64,000 nucleotides of DNA, from positions 6,961,698-7,025,697 of the forward strand of contig NZ_JQMJ01000004.1 of NCBI RefSeq assembly GCF_000744655.1, read 5' to 3'. Source of the stretch: Streptacidiphilus rugosus AM-16 (GTDB lineage Bacteria > Actinomycetota > Actinomycetes > Streptomycetales > Streptomycetaceae). Under the pieces are notes generated by a model. It did no database searches. It was not told where the DNA came from and saw nothing but the letters and a program-made list of their open reading frames with translations. Below are positions 46,122 through 55,420 of the stretch, piece after piece (the stretch's first letter is position 1; each line of letters opens with the position of its first letter). Both the position numbers and the translations under genes were made by a program.

Positions 46122-46796
46122 TCAATGGGCCAACCCGTCGTATTCGATCGTCCATCCCTCGCCCAGCTCCTGTCTGAGCGACGCGGCGAGCCGCGCGCCC
46201 CACTTCGTGAGCTCCTGCTTGGAGCGGACTGGTGCTGCCGGTTCCGCGGCCGGGTTGAGCGACGCCTGGACCATGTCAGCAACTGAGCGGGACCAGTCGT
46301 AGAGGTCATCGATCAGTGCCTCGCTGAGCCCGAGTCCGATCACCGGGTCGTCCGGCGCGAAGTCGCTGCGCGCGTCGAATCGCAGCGGCCAGTGTCCGTA
46401 CTCGCCCAGCAGGCGGATGCTCCGCGGATGGTCGACGGCTCCGTGGGGCTGTGAGCGCCAGTGGAAGCCGCCGCAATGCCAGCAGACGAGGGTCGAGGTG
46501 CCGTGTACGGCGTCGTAGTAGTTCAGCGCCCACTGCCGTCCCAGCTCGGCGGCCAGCTTGGTGGCGAGCGCCAGGCCTTCCCGGTGGTGTGTCCGGTCAG
46601 GCCCAGCCATCCCTTCGCCCTGGGCGGGCGTGCGACGCGACCAGTCCCACAGGTCGACTGTCAGGTCGTGGGAGAGTGCGAGCTCGGGGGTGTCGAGCAG
46701 AATCTCGACACGCTGGTCCGTCGCCTTTCGCAACGGCGAACTGTCGCCGGCCTTCAGCAGAATTCTCCGCGCTGTCATCGTGTTCTCCACGCTCAT
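46122..46796 (-). CDS. Immunity-protein candidate coupled to the large toxin gene
   Basis: A 224-residue cytoplasmic protein. Its start ATG 46796 overlaps the toxin stop by four bases (ATGA), so it is made with the toxin. It is a tandem duplication: LSHDLTVDLWDWSRR ... LATKLAAELGRQWALNYYDA and LSEALIDDLYDWSRS ... WGARLAASLRQELGEGWTIE share the DLxDWSR and AxLxxELG...W patterns. No signal peptide. This order and size fit cognate immunity proteins; the family itself I do not recognise. Confidence 0.72.
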   Translation of the reverse strand: MSVENTMTARRILLKAGDSSPLRKATDQRVEILLDTPELALSHDLTVDLWDWSRRTPAQGEGMAGPDRTHHREGLALATKLAAELGRQWALNYYDAVHGTSTLVCWHCGGFHWRSQPHGAVDHPRSIRLLGEYGHWPLRFDARSDFAPDDPVIGLGLSEALIDDLYDWSRSVADMVQASLNPAAEPAAPVRSKQELTKWGARLAASLRQELGEGWTIEYDGLAH

Positions 46797-49700
46797 GCGA
46801 GGTTTGCCCCCACCACGAAGCCATTGTCCCCGACCGTGATCGCCACATGGCGCTCCACGCCCTTGTACAAGATCTCGTAGATGGGGCGTCCCATGTCGTT
46901 GCCCTGGTAGCCGATGACCTTCCCGTCCGTGAGTGCCTGCCGGATCAGGTCCGGGACTTCCCGCAACGTGATGCCGTTATCAGCGAACTCCACGCCGTGT
47001 CGCGCGACGACGTGGATGAGGCCGGCGTTGATGTTGCCGGTCTCCAGGAACGCGAGCTGCCCTCCTGGCATCGAGGTGACCCACAGCAGGTCCTTCCGGC
47101 TGAAGGTGATCCCCAGCTTCTGCAGCTTGTCCACCAGCTTGGGGTCGACCGAGCGATCGAAGCGGGCCAGTTCGGCGGCCCGCTGGGCGATGTCGGCGTT
47201 GAGCCCTGCGGCGACGGCGCCGTTGATGTTTTTCGCGGCGAGGGCCTCCCGGACCGCGGCGAGGGCGTCTTCGAGGCCTGCGCTGGCCTGGATGGCGTCC
47301 CGAACCGCGGCCGCGACCCGGACGGACTCAAGGATCTTGTTCGCCGGTACGAAGGCGGAAGCGGCCAGCACGCAGTGGAGGCCGTTGCCGGCGAGGCACT
47401 TGGTGACGTCGCCCTTGAAGTCGTCCCACATGGCCTGCAGGATCAGGTTTTCGGCGTCGCCGAACTGGTCCTGGATGTGGTCGAAGCTGGTGGTCTGCGT
47501 GCTGGGAGGTGCCGTGTCGAGGAGGAAGGTGTCCGAGGCGGGGCAGCCGCTCGCGGTGGCCGGGGCGTTCAGGTCGGCGCAGTAGAAGAAGTCGACGGTG
47601 ACCTGGTAGGTGATCGTGTAGGTCTGGGTGCACAGGCCGTTGCTGAGCCAGATGGGCTTGCAATCGCCGGTCGCTGTGGCGGTGCCCGGGGTGATCCGGG
47701 CCATGGCGAAGACGTGCGGGATGCCGGTGGCGCCGCCGTCGTCGATCGCGGTGGTGTCCTGTTGTTCTTCGGCGGTGGTGGCGGCGGCCTGGGCCTGGGC
47801 GGCCTGGTTCTCGGCGTCCTTGGCTGCTGCGGCGGCGGCTGCGGCGTCCTGGTCGGCCTGGGCGGCGTCCTGCCGTGCGGCCGTCGCTGCTGCGGCGGCG
47901 GCGGTGGCGGCTTGCTGGGCGGCGGCGGCGTCGGAGTCGGCGGCGGTTGCTGCGGCCTTCGCGGCGGTGGCGTCGCCCTGGGCTTGGTCGGCGTCGGCTT
48001 GGGCGGTGGCCTGGGCGGCGGCGGCCTGGTCGTCGTACTGCTGCGCCGCCGCGTCGGCGGCCTGGGTCTGGTCGGCGTACTGGCGGGCGCGGTCGGCGCT
48101 GGCGACGGCCTGCGCCGCCGACACGGTCGCTGCTGCTGCCTGGGTGGTGGCGTCGGCGGCCGAGGTGGCCGCGGCTTTGGCGTCCGCGCTCGCGGTGGCG
48201 GCGGAGGCCTGGGCCTGCTGCGCGGCCTGCTGGGCGGCGTTCGCGCGGGCGGCAGCGGTGGCGGCCTGCTGCTCGGCGACCGTCTTGGATGCCTGCGCGG
48301 TCAGCACCGCGAGTCCGGCCGCGCTGTCGGTGTCCTGGTAGGGGGCGCCGAGCTGGACCGCGTCATTCGCCGGTGCGGCGACCTGCAGCGCGGCATCGGA
48401 GGCGGCGGTGGCCGCCTGGGCGGTCGCGTACGCATACCCGGCCGCCGTGCTGGCTGTGGTCTGCGCCTGTGCGGCCTGGGTCCTGGAGGCGGTCGCGTCC
48501 GCATGTGCTTTCGCGGCCTGCGTTTTGGCGGTCGCGGCGTCTTGCTGTGCCGTGGCGGCCGCCGCGGCGGCGTTCTGGGAGTCGCTGATGGCCTTCGCTG
48601 CGGCCTGGTTGTCCATCGCGACGGCCTGGTCAGCGGCCGCCTTCTGCGCGGCGGCGTCCTTCGCCGCTGCACCGGCGGCATCGGCTGCCGCCTGCGCCCG
48701 CGTGGCGGCGGCGTCCGCAGCGGCAGCCTTCGACGTGGCGTCGTTCGCCGCGGTCTGCGCGCTGGTGGCTGCGGTGGTCGCGTCCGCTGCGTCCTGGTCG
48801 GCCTGGTTCGCCGCATTGCGCGCGTCGGCGGCATCCGAGTTCGACGACTCCGCGTCCGCGTAGGCATCGGCCGCCTGTGCCTTCGCCTGAAGCGCGTTCT
48901 GCTGCTGCTCGGCAGCCCACGCCTGCTGCCGGGCCGCACGGGCCGCACTGTCCTGGGCCTGGGCGGCCTGCTTGGCCGTGTTCGCGGCGGTCTCGGCCTG
49001 CTGGGCGTCCTGCTGCTTCGCGGTCGCCGTCGCGGCATCGGCCTGAGCCGTCGACGCGTCGGTGGCGGCCTGGGCCTGGTCGGTCTGGGCCTGCTGCATG
49101 TCAGAGGCCGCGTTGGCGAGCTGGGTGGCGGCGGTCTGCTGGTCGGCCTGGGCCCGTTGCGCGGCTTGCTGGGCGGTGGCTTCGCCGGCCTGCGCGGTGG
49201 CGAGCTGCGTCTTGGCGTCCGCCTCCGCCGCCGCTGCGGCCTTTGCCTGTCCGGCGGCGCCGGCTGCGGCGTCCTTGGCCTGCTGATCCGCTGCGGCTGC
49301 GGCGGCGGCGTCGAACGCGGCCTTGCTCTCGTGCGCCTGCGTGAGGGCGAGCGCCTGAAGGGTCTGTCCCTGGTCGGCGGCGGCAACGGTGGCCTGGTAG
49401 GCGGTCGTGCCGGCCTTGTGCACCGCGTCGAGCGCCGCAGCGCTCGCGGCGGTGACCTGCGCCTCCTGCAGGGCGGCGAGCAGGCCGCGCCCGCGCGGGG
49501 CGCCCTGCTGGTCGGCGATCACGTAGGCCTGCTGCTGTGCCGACTGCACCTGGGCGGCATCGGTCTGGGCGGTAGTCAGTTGCTGGGCGAGGTCCGCCAG
49601 CCGCGCCTTCGCCTCCGCTTGGGCGCCGCTCAGGCCTGCGGCGACGCTGGTGAAGGTCGCCTTGGAGGGGTAGCTGGGCGAATTGACGCCCGTGGCCCCG

Positions 49701-51136
49701 GTGCCGGAGTCGTCCTGGACGGCGGTGAAACGCTGGCTGGCACCGGCGTTGCAGGCCGCGACCTGGGCGTACTGCTTCACATCGGGGGTGGGCAGGTCCA
49801 GGCACAGACCGGTGCCGAGGTTCTTGACTTCGGTGCCGCCGACGGTGAGGTCCCACCTTTGGGAGGCGCTCTTGTTGCAGTTCCCGAGCTGGACAGCGGT
49901 GCCGGGTTTAGGGGTGCCGTGGGTGCCGTCCATGTCCATGCACAGGTGGGCGGCCTGGTCGGTCAGCGCCTGCGTGGTCTGGTCGTAGGTCCAGCTCTGG
50001 CCCGCCGTGCTGTTGCACGTCCACAGCCACAGCCGGGTCCCCGGAGTGTGGCTGGCGGCCGGGTCGTCCAGGCAGCGGCCCGGTGAGGCGGTGTCGTGGA
50101 AGGTGATCGGGGCGACGCCGACCTTGCCGGGCCCGGTCCAGTACTGCTGCCACGTCGCCAGCCGCCCCGCCTGCCACGAACGCCCCAGGAGCTCGCCGAG
50201 GTCCTCGGACGCCTTGGCCAAGGCGGCGGTCGCTGATTGCGACGAGGCCAGAATCGAGTCGCGCTGGGCCTGCTGCGAGGAGACTTCGTGCTGCCACTCC
50301 GTGGCGGCAGTGTCCACCACCGGCCCGAGGACGCTGTTCGGGTCGCCGGGGTTGCGCCAGTCGCAGGACGCGAAGCGGGCCTTGAGGTCCTCCACCGCGA
50401 CCCGGAAATCGACACTGCCCGCAGCGGGGGCAGTAGCGGGGAAACCGCCGTCCTCCAGCAGCATCCGCGCGTCGTCCGCCGCCAGCGGATAGTCCGCAAG
50501 GTCGGAGGTCAGCACCCGCCACGCGCTCTGCTCCGCCATGCTGCCAGCGCCGCTGGTGTAGCGGGCGTTGCCGAGCGCGACCACCGCGCCCTGCGCCGCC
50601 TTGTCCGCCACCGGGATCACAGGCGCCGTCAGACCCGCCTGGTCGGGCGAATAGTCGTTCGCCACCCAGGCGTTCAACCCGACCGTATCGAAGAAGTTCG
50701 GCGCGAAGCCCCACTGCGCCTGCGTGAAGCCGGGCGGGAGGCTCATCGGAACCGACTGCTGCCACACCTGCGTGCGGCCCTGCAACCGGTGGCTGATCGC
50801 GTTCGCGCCCTGGAAGTCGCCGTCCCAGGCCTTCTGCAGCGCCGAACCTGTGGCGTCCGAGGCGACCGCGCGCAACTGCGCGGGCGAGCCGTCCAAGGCC
50901 TGCGCGGCCACGGCCTTCTCCGCCGGGCCGCCGATCCGCAGCACGGTGCCCATCACGCACTGGTCGGCGCGCAACTGCTCCGCACCGGTGACCGCGGACG
51001 TGGTGCTCGCCGTCACCGGCAACGCAGCGGCCGACGCTGGTGCGGTCGAGGCGGTCAGGGCCGCCGCGGTGGCCATGGCGGTGGCGGCAGTCATCCGCCG
51101 CCACGCCCCCCGCGCCCGGGCCGAGGCCGGGCGCAC
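46793..51136 (-). CDS. Large secreted polymorphic-toxin candidate: ricin lectin, Ala-rich stalk, C-terminal toxin-like domain
   Basis: A 1447-residue protein from GTG 51136. Signal peptide about 1-36 (RMTAATAMATAAALTASTAP), a novel N-terminal region to about 340, a ricin-type beta-trefoil near 345-475 with QxW-like repeats (CNSTAGQSWTYDQTT, NCNKSASQRWDLTV, CNAGASQRFTAV), then about 640 residues (490-1127) of Ala/Gln-rich helical stalk with almost no Leu or Ile. The last 100 residues carry HVVARHGVEFADNGITLREV, GYQGNDMGRPIYEILYKGVE and AITVGDNGFVVGANLA, a compact nuclease-like toxin end. Followed by immunity candidates. Sec export and contact-dependent action are inferred. Confidence 0.75.
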   Translation of the reverse strand: MRPASARARGAWRRMTAATAMATAAALTASTAPASAAALPVTASTTSAVTGAEQLRADQCVMGTVLRIGGPAEKAVAAQALDGSPAQLRAVASDATGSALQKAWDGDFQGANAISHRLQGRTQVWQQSVPMSLPPGFTQAQWGFAPNFFDTVGLNAWVANDYSPDQAGLTAPVIPVADKAAQGAVVALGNARYTSGAGSMAEQSAWRVLTSDLADYPLAADDARMLLEDGGFPATAPAAGSVDFRVAVEDLKARFASCDWRNPGDPNSVLGPVVDTAATEWQHEVSSQQAQRDSILASSQSATAALAKASEDLGELLGRSWQAGRLATWQQYWTGPGKVGVAPITFHDTASPGRCLDDPAASHTPGTRLWLWTCNSTAGQSWTYDQTTQALTDQAAHLCMDMDGTHGTPKPGTAVQLGNCNKSASQRWDLTVGGTEVKNLGTGLCLDLPTPDVKQYAQVAACNAGASQRFTAVQDDSGTGATGVNSPSYPSKATFTSVAAGLSGAQAEAKARLADLAQQLTTAQTDAAQVQSAQQQAYVIADQQGAPRGRGLLAALQEAQVTAASAAALDAVHKAGTTAYQATVAAADQGQTLQALALTQAHESKAAFDAAAAAAADQQAKDAAAGAAGQAKAAAAAEADAKTQLATAQAGEATAQQAAQRAQADQQTAATQLANAASDMQQAQTDQAQAATDASTAQADAATATAKQQDAQQAETAANTAKQAAQAQDSAARAARQQAWAAEQQQNALQAKAQAADAYADAESSNSDAADARNAANQADQDAADATTAATSAQTAANDATSKAAAADAAATRAQAAADAAGAAAKDAAAQKAAADQAVAMDNQAAAKAISDSQNAAAAAATAQQDAATAKTQAAKAHADATASRTQAAQAQTTASTAAGYAYATAQAATAASDAALQVAAPANDAVQLGAPYQDTDSAAGLAVLTAQASKTVAEQQAATAAARANAAQQAAQQAQASAATASADAKAAATSAADATTQAAAATVSAAQAVASADRARQYADQTQAADAAAQQYDDQAAAAQATAQADADQAQGDATAAKAAATAADSDAAAAQQAATAAAAAATAARQDAAQADQDAAAAAAAAKDAENQAAQAQAAATTAEEQQDTTAIDDGGATGIPHVFAMARITPGTATATGDCKPIWLSNGLCTQTYTITYQVTVDFFYCADLNAPATASGCPASDTFLLDTAPPSTQTTSFDHIQDQFGDAENLILQAMWDDFKGDVTKCLAGNGLHCVLAASAFVPANKILESVRVAAAVRDAIQASAGLEDALAAVREALAAKNINGAVAAGLNADIAQRAAELARFDRSVDPKLVDKLQKLGITFSRKDLLWVTSMPGGQLAFLETGNINAGLIHVVARHGVEFADNGITLREVPDLIRQALTDGKVIGYQGNDMGRPIYEILYKGVERHVAITVGDNGFVVGANLA

Positions 51137-51530
51137 AGTCGATCTCGTCAACGTATCGATGTCTCTGTGCTGGGCGCGCGGTCCGGGCAGCCGGACACAC
51201 GCACCCCGAGCCACACACCAAAACGATGAGGACACACCCCACCCGCGTATCGCGCGTCGCGTCGAGAGCCCCCCGGTTCCCCCCGGGAACACACACCCCG
51301 GAAAGGCGGTCACAGTCTCCGGACAGCATCACCGCACGTCAACGCCCCCGAACGACGGGGACCACCCCCGCCACCCGGCGCCCCACCCAGCCACCCCAAG
51401 CCTCCGCCGTACACCGACAACCAGCACCCGAGACACACATCACACCGCCGCAATCGCCGCGCGACACCGGGATCGCCGCCCAGCAAGGCGCGGGTCTGTA
51501 CAGGCAGCGGTGTAACTCGGGTGGTGTGAG
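51137..51530. other. Non-coding upstream region of the toxin operon
   Basis: No gene found. The plus strand is strikingly C/A-rich with few T (ACACACACC-like words), the minus strand therefore G/T-rich. The toxin promoter must lie here on the minus strand, but I see no clear -35/-10 pair or ordered repeat. Confidence 0.4.
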
Positions 51531-51765
51531 TTACCGGCGGCCGACGGAGAGTCGGCCGTCGGAGGCGATGTCGAAGGCCTGGAGTGCGGGCTTCCATCGC
51601 ATGGTCCAGCGCTTGCGGCCCTGCCCGGTGGGGTGGTCCAGGCTCATGACGGCCATGTAGACGCACTTCAGCGCCGCGGCCTCGTTCGGGAAGTGGCCGC
51701 GAGCTCGGACGGCCTTGCGGATGCGTGCGTTCACGCTCTCGATCGCGTTGGTACCGAGTATGAAA
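51531..51765 (-). pseudogene. IS256-family transposase, C-terminal remnant
   Basis: Reads LGTNAIESVNARIRKAVRAR, GHFPNEAAALKCVYMAVMSL and WTMRWKPALQAFDIASDGRL before stop 51531. TNAIES-x-N is the hallmark end of IS256/Mutator transposases with the last Glu of the DDE triad. About 65-75 codons remain of about 400; the rest is cut off where the next element begins near 51770. Confidence 0.88.
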
Positions 51766-51824
51766 GGCGGTGGGTGCCTGCGTCCTGTCCCCGTGGCAGG
51801 AGTCTCTCCTGGTTCTTGACGGGT

Positions 51825-52504
51825 TTAGTGCTGCATCCAGATCCGACGCAGCACACTGATCGCGGGCAGTTCCCGCAGCCAGGACGGGGCGTCCGGAGAG
51901 AACACCGCGGTCAGCAGGGTGAACCCGTCGGCACCGATCGTCAGGGCGTATTCGAGGCGTGGTCCGTCGCCGACCGGGAGCCGGAAGGCGTCGGCCTTGC
52001 GCTCGTAGCGGTCGAACCACCTGGTCGAGGCGATCCTGGTCAGCCATGCGGACGCGGTAACCGCGAGTGCTTCCAGGGCTGCCCGCATGGTCTCGGTGAC
52101 CAACTCCAGGCGGTTGAGTGTGCGCACCGCGGCCAGGACTCGAGTGGAATCGCTGCGAGCGCGGTTGCCGTTGCCGAGCACACCGGCGTCCTTCAGCCGG
52201 GTCAGCAGGACGTCAAGCAGTCGCTCAGCGGTGTTGTCATCCAAAAGCCGTGCACGGAAGGCGCACAGCACCGAGGCGTCGAAGCCGGCGTCGGTCAACG
52301 GGAGTGACAGGGCGTACTTCCAGTCGAGCTGGGCCCGAACCGCGTCCGCAGCCTGGCGATCCGTCAAGTTTCCGCGTATTGCAGCACGCTCACCAACGCG
52401 AGCCGGCCAGGAGACAACAACCGATGCCCACGCTGCGCAAAGAGGTGGGCGAACTGCGCGTCCTCGAAGATCGGGCCCAGGCAGTCCCGGATCCGCATGG
52501 CCAT
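51825..52504 (-). pseudogene. IS1182-type (IS4/IS5 superfamily) transposase, truncated and frameshifted
   Basis: From 52504 one frame gives MAMRIRDCLGPIFEDAQFAH and LLSPGRLALVSVLQYAET, then stops. The next frame continues NLTDRQAADAVRAQLDWKYA, LDDNTAERLLDVLLTRLKDA and RARSDSTRVLAAVRTLNRLE to 51825. One A is missing at about 52374 (GAAACTTG instead of GAAAACTTG). The C-terminal half with most DDE residues is absent (ends RIWMQH), so it is dead. Confidence 0.87.
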
Positions 52505-52599
52505 AGCGCCCCCGGAAACGCCTCGCGGGCGACGCGCTTGGTGAACTCGGCAATGGCCTGCATCGTCCTTGGCCACGACGACATGGCGGGTCACCCCTC

Positions 52600-53018
52600 T
52601 CCCCCAAGTCCCGACGCAGGCGCGTCATCTCGCTGCCCGCGATGTGCGTGCCCCCGCTGCGCTGGCAGCGCATGCGCGAGGCGGAGCAGCGGCGCACAGC
52701 CGGCGACAATTGGGAGGCGAGCGACTACGTCTTCACCACGCGGACCAGCCGCCCGGTCGAACCGCGCAACCTGTTCCGATCCTTCGATCGGATCACGAAG
52801 GAGGAGTCGCTACCGAAGATCCGCCTGCACGACACCGGCACGGCCGCGCGACGCTACTCTCCGCCGCCGGCGTCGCCCCGCGGGACCTGATGGCCATCCT
52901 CGGGCACAGCCAGATCGCCGTCACCATGGAGATCTACGCGCACGTCGTGCAGGAGCACCAGCGTGAGGCCATGAGCCACATGGACCGGCTCTTGAAGCGG
53001 CGCCGCAAGACCGGCTGA
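52600..53018 (+). pseudogene. Tyrosine recombinase (phage-type integrase), truncated and frameshifted
   Basis: The first frame reads PKSRRRRVISLPAMCVPPLR, ... EASDYVFTTRTSRPVEPRNL and SLPKIRLHDTG; the frame then shifts and continues RATLLSAAGVAPRDLMAILG, HSQIAVTMEIYAHVVQEHQR to stop 53018. Expected LHDTRHG is broken by a lost C near 52833. The catalytic Arg (LHDTRHxxAT) region is damaged; LGHSQ and the Tyr in EIYAHV remain. The N-terminus is replaced by the IS1182 remnant. It ends 91 bases before tRNA-Thr, the expected attachment site. Confidence 0.9.
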
Positions 53019-53037
53019 TGTCACCTGGTGATGTCAC

Positions 53038-53070
53038 AAGCGCCCCGGACCTGTCCGGTCCGGGGCGCTT
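53038..53070 (+). terminator. Terminator after integrase remnant
   Basis: Perfect 14-bp stem AAGCGCCCCGGACC / GGTCCGGGGCGCTT with loop TGTCC, 20 bases after the integrase stop and before the opposing tRNA gene. Confidence 0.85.
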
Positions 53071-53108
53071 CGGTGCGTGTCTGTCCGCTGACGTGCAGCA
53101 GAGCTGAG

Positions 53109-53182
53109 AGCCCCCTGTCGGGTTCGAACCGACGACCCCCGCTTTACAAGAGCGGTGCTCTGGCCAGCTGAGCTAAGGAGGC
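53109..53182 (-). tRNA. tRNA-Thr (anticodon TGT)
   Basis: A 74-base cloverleaf on the minus strand: acceptor GCCTCCT pairing with AGGGGGC, D arm GCTC...GAGC, anticodon stem CCGCT/AGCGG around loop CTTGTAA (anticodon TGT, reads ACA/ACG), T arm GTCGG-TTCGAAC-CCGAC. CCA is not encoded. It sits at the right edge of the accessory island with a dead integrase beside it, so it is the probable attachment site. Confidence 0.97.
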
Positions 53183-53430
53183 GCGGTTGGCAGTGTACCG
53201 GGCGGGCGAGGTGGGTGGGGTGCGGATTTGTTGCCCGGAGGGGGCTGACAAGCGCATGGTCCGACAGGTAGCGTCACCTGAAGTTCACATTCCAACGTGG
53301 ACTAGACCTCTCAGTGAACCGTGCCGCTCCGGCGGGCTGGTACGGCGTGCGGGAGGGCCAGAACCTCATACCCACCCCTTTATTTCGGATCGTCCGGCAC
53401 GTTCCTGCCGGTGAAGGAGAGCAGAGCACC

Positions 53431-54543
53431 ATGCCTACGGTGACGTTCGACAAGGCCACCCGGATCTACCCCGGTGGCGAGAAGCCCGCGGTCGACGCGC
53501 TCGACCTGGAGATCGCGGACGGCGAGTTCCTCGTGCTCGTCGGCCCCTCCGGCTGTGGCAAGTCCACCAGCCTCCGCATGCTGGCCGGTCTGGAGGACGT
53601 GAACGGCGGAGCCATCCGCATCGGTGACCGTGATGTCACCCACCTCCCGCCCAAGGACCGGAACATCGCCATGGTGTTCCAGAACTACGCGCTCTACCCG
53701 CACATGACCGTCGCCGAGAACATGGGCTTCGCCCTGAAGATCGCCGGCGTCAACAAGGCCGAGATCCGCACCAAGGTCGAAGAGGCCGCGAAGATCCTCG
53801 ACCTCACCCAGTACCTGGACCGCAAGCCGAAGGCGCTCTCCGGCGGTCAGCGCCAGCGTGTCGCCATGGGCCGCGCCATCGTGCGTGAGCCGCAGGTCTT
53901 CCTCATGGACGAGCCGCTGTCCAACCTGGACGCCAAGCTCCGTGTGCAGACCCGTACGCAGATCGCCTCGCTCCAGCGCCGCCTGGGCATCACCACGGTC
54001 TACGTCACGCACGACCAGGTCGAGGCCATGACCATGGGCGACCGCGTCGCGGTGCTGAAGGACGGTCTGCTCCAGCAGGTCGACTCCCCCCGCAACATGT
54101 ACGACAAGCCCGCCAACCTCTTCGTCGCCGGCTTCATCGGCTCGCCCGCGATGAACCTGATCGAGGCCCCGCTGGTCGACGGCGGCGTGCAGTTCGGCGA
54201 CTCGGTCATCCCGGTCTCCCGCGAGGCGCTCGCCGAGGCCTCCGCCAACGGCGACACCACGCTGACCCTGGGCGTCCGCCCGGAGCACCTGGACGTCGTC
54301 TCCGAGGGTGACGCGGCCGCCAAGGGCGGCTCCGGCCTGGCCGTGACCGTCAACGTCGTCGAGGAGCTCGGCGCCGACGGCTACGTCTACGGCACCGCGA
54401 AGGTCGGCGGCGAGGACAAGGACCTGGTCGTCCGCGTCGGCGGCCGCGCCGTTCCGGCCCGTGGCGAGGTGCTGCACGTGGTGCCGCGCACCGACGAGCG
54501 TCACCTGTTCTCCACCAAGACGGGCGCGCGCCTCAGCGACTGA
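53431..54543 (+). CDS. msiK: Multiple-sugar ABC transporter ATPase MsiK (UgpC/MalK family)
   Basis: A 370-residue ATP-binding subunit serving several sugar importers in streptomycetes. Walker A GPSGCGKSTS near residue 40, Q-loop VFQNYALYPHMTV, signature LSGGQRQRVAMGRA, Walker B VFLMDEPLSNLDA, switch His in VYVTHDQVEAM. A C-terminal TOBE/MalK regulatory domain follows from about 240 (FIGSPAMNLIEAPLV, LGVRPEHLDV). GAAGGAG lies upstream of ATG 53431. It is a lone gene with its own terminator, as for msiK elsewhere. Confidence 0.95.
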   Translation: MPTVTFDKATRIYPGGEKPAVDALDLEIADGEFLVLVGPSGCGKSTSLRMLAGLEDVNGGAIRIGDRDVTHLPPKDRNIAMVFQNYALYPHMTVAENMGFALKIAGVNKAEIRTKVEEAAKILDLTQYLDRKPKALSGGQRQRVAMGRAIVREPQVFLMDEPLSNLDAKLRVQTRTQIASLQRRLGITTVYVTHDQVEAMTMGDRVAVLKDGLLQQVDSPRNMYDKPANLFVAGFIGSPAMNLIEAPLVDGGVQFGDSVIPVSREALAEASANGDTTLTLGVRPEHLDVVSEGDAAAKGGSGLAVTVNVVEELGADGYVYGTAKVGGEDKDLVVRVGGRAVPARGEVLHVVPRTDERHLFSTKTGARLSD

Positions 54544-54610
54544 GCCGAGCCCCCGCAGAACCCGAACCCACGGCGACGCTGACGACAAGTCGACAGCGGA
54601 CCCGCGGGTT

Positions 54611-54645
54611 CCGGAAGCCGTCCGGATCATCCGGGCGGCTTCCGG
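54611..54645 (+). terminator. Terminator after msiK
   Basis: Fifteen-bp stem (CCGGAAGCCGTCCGG with CCGGGCGGCTTCCGG, one T-G pair) and loop ATCAT, 68 bases after the msiK stop. Confidence 0.8.
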
Positions 54646-54730
54646 CATTCCGGGAGAATTCCGACACCATGCTCACTCATTGGAGTGACGCAATGTCGCC
54701 AAATCATTACCCCTCGCTAGCATCCCCGTT

Positions 54731-55180
54731 GTGAAGCAGCTAGCTCGCCGCATCGGCCGATCTCTCGCCTTCGTCCTGCCGCTCGTCCTCGTGACGACCG
54801 GCACCCTCGCAGTCGCGCGCGTCTCCTGGGCTCCGCCGGCCACCGCCGACGTCCAGTCGCTGACGGCGGCCTCCGACGCCCAGCCGCCCGCGCAGCAGGC
54901 CGCACCGGCCGCCCAGGGCGGCTCCGTGGCCCCGCAGGACGCCCTCCGTGGCCGTCTGCTGCGGGAGTTGGCCACCAGGAACCCCACCGTCGCCCTGAAC
55001 GACCTGGAGCGCACCATGGACAGGGAGCCGTCCCTGCGCCAGTTCTGCTCCACGATCGCCAGGGATCTGGGCCGCGCCGCCGTGCGCAAGTACCACGGCG
55101 ACGAGCACAAGGCGCTCTCCTACGCCCGCCCGGTCTGCGACGCCTCGTTCGCCGCGGGAACGCTCGCCGGCGCGAACTGA
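54731..55180 (+). CDS. Secreted or membrane-anchored protein of unknown function
   Basis: A 149-residue protein from GTG 54731. A hydrophobic N-terminal segment (GRSLAFVLPLVLVTTGTLAV) with ATA cleavage-like site, a Gln/Ala/Pro linker to about 70, then a helical domain with two Cys (LRQFCSTIARDLGRAAVRKY, SYARPVCDASFAAGTLAG). It looks like a signal peptide with an exported helical domain. Conserved next to msiK in related actinobacteria as far as I recall. Function unknown. Confidence 0.7.
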   Translation: MKQLARRIGRSLAFVLPLVLVTTGTLAVARVSWAPPATADVQSLTAASDAQPPAQQAAPAAQGGSVAPQDALRGRLLRELATRNPTVALNDLERTMDREPSLRQFCSTIARDLGRAAVRKYHGDEHKALSYARPVCDASFAAGTLAGAN

Positions 55181-55420
55181 CCCGCCGGCCACCGGTCGGC
55201 GGTGAGCCGTCCGCGCCCACCCGCGAACCGTGCGCGTGCCGTCTGCGGTCGTCCCCGAACGACTGCGGGCGGCCGCGGACGGTTCGCAGACGCCTCGCGA
55301 ACGGTCCGCCGACGGATCGCACGCGACCGCGGAACAGCGGCCACGACCGCGGGCCGCATCGGGTGACCACCGGGTTGACGTGGGGATTGAGGCGCTCCGG
55401 ATTACCCCTAGGGTGATGCC

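Noticed and set aside
46451-50086. A 1211-codon open frame opposite the toxin gene.
   Set aside because: It mirrors the Ala/Gln repeats (GCN/CAG read backwards gives Gly/Val/Cys/Leu runs); no signature, no ribosome binding site.
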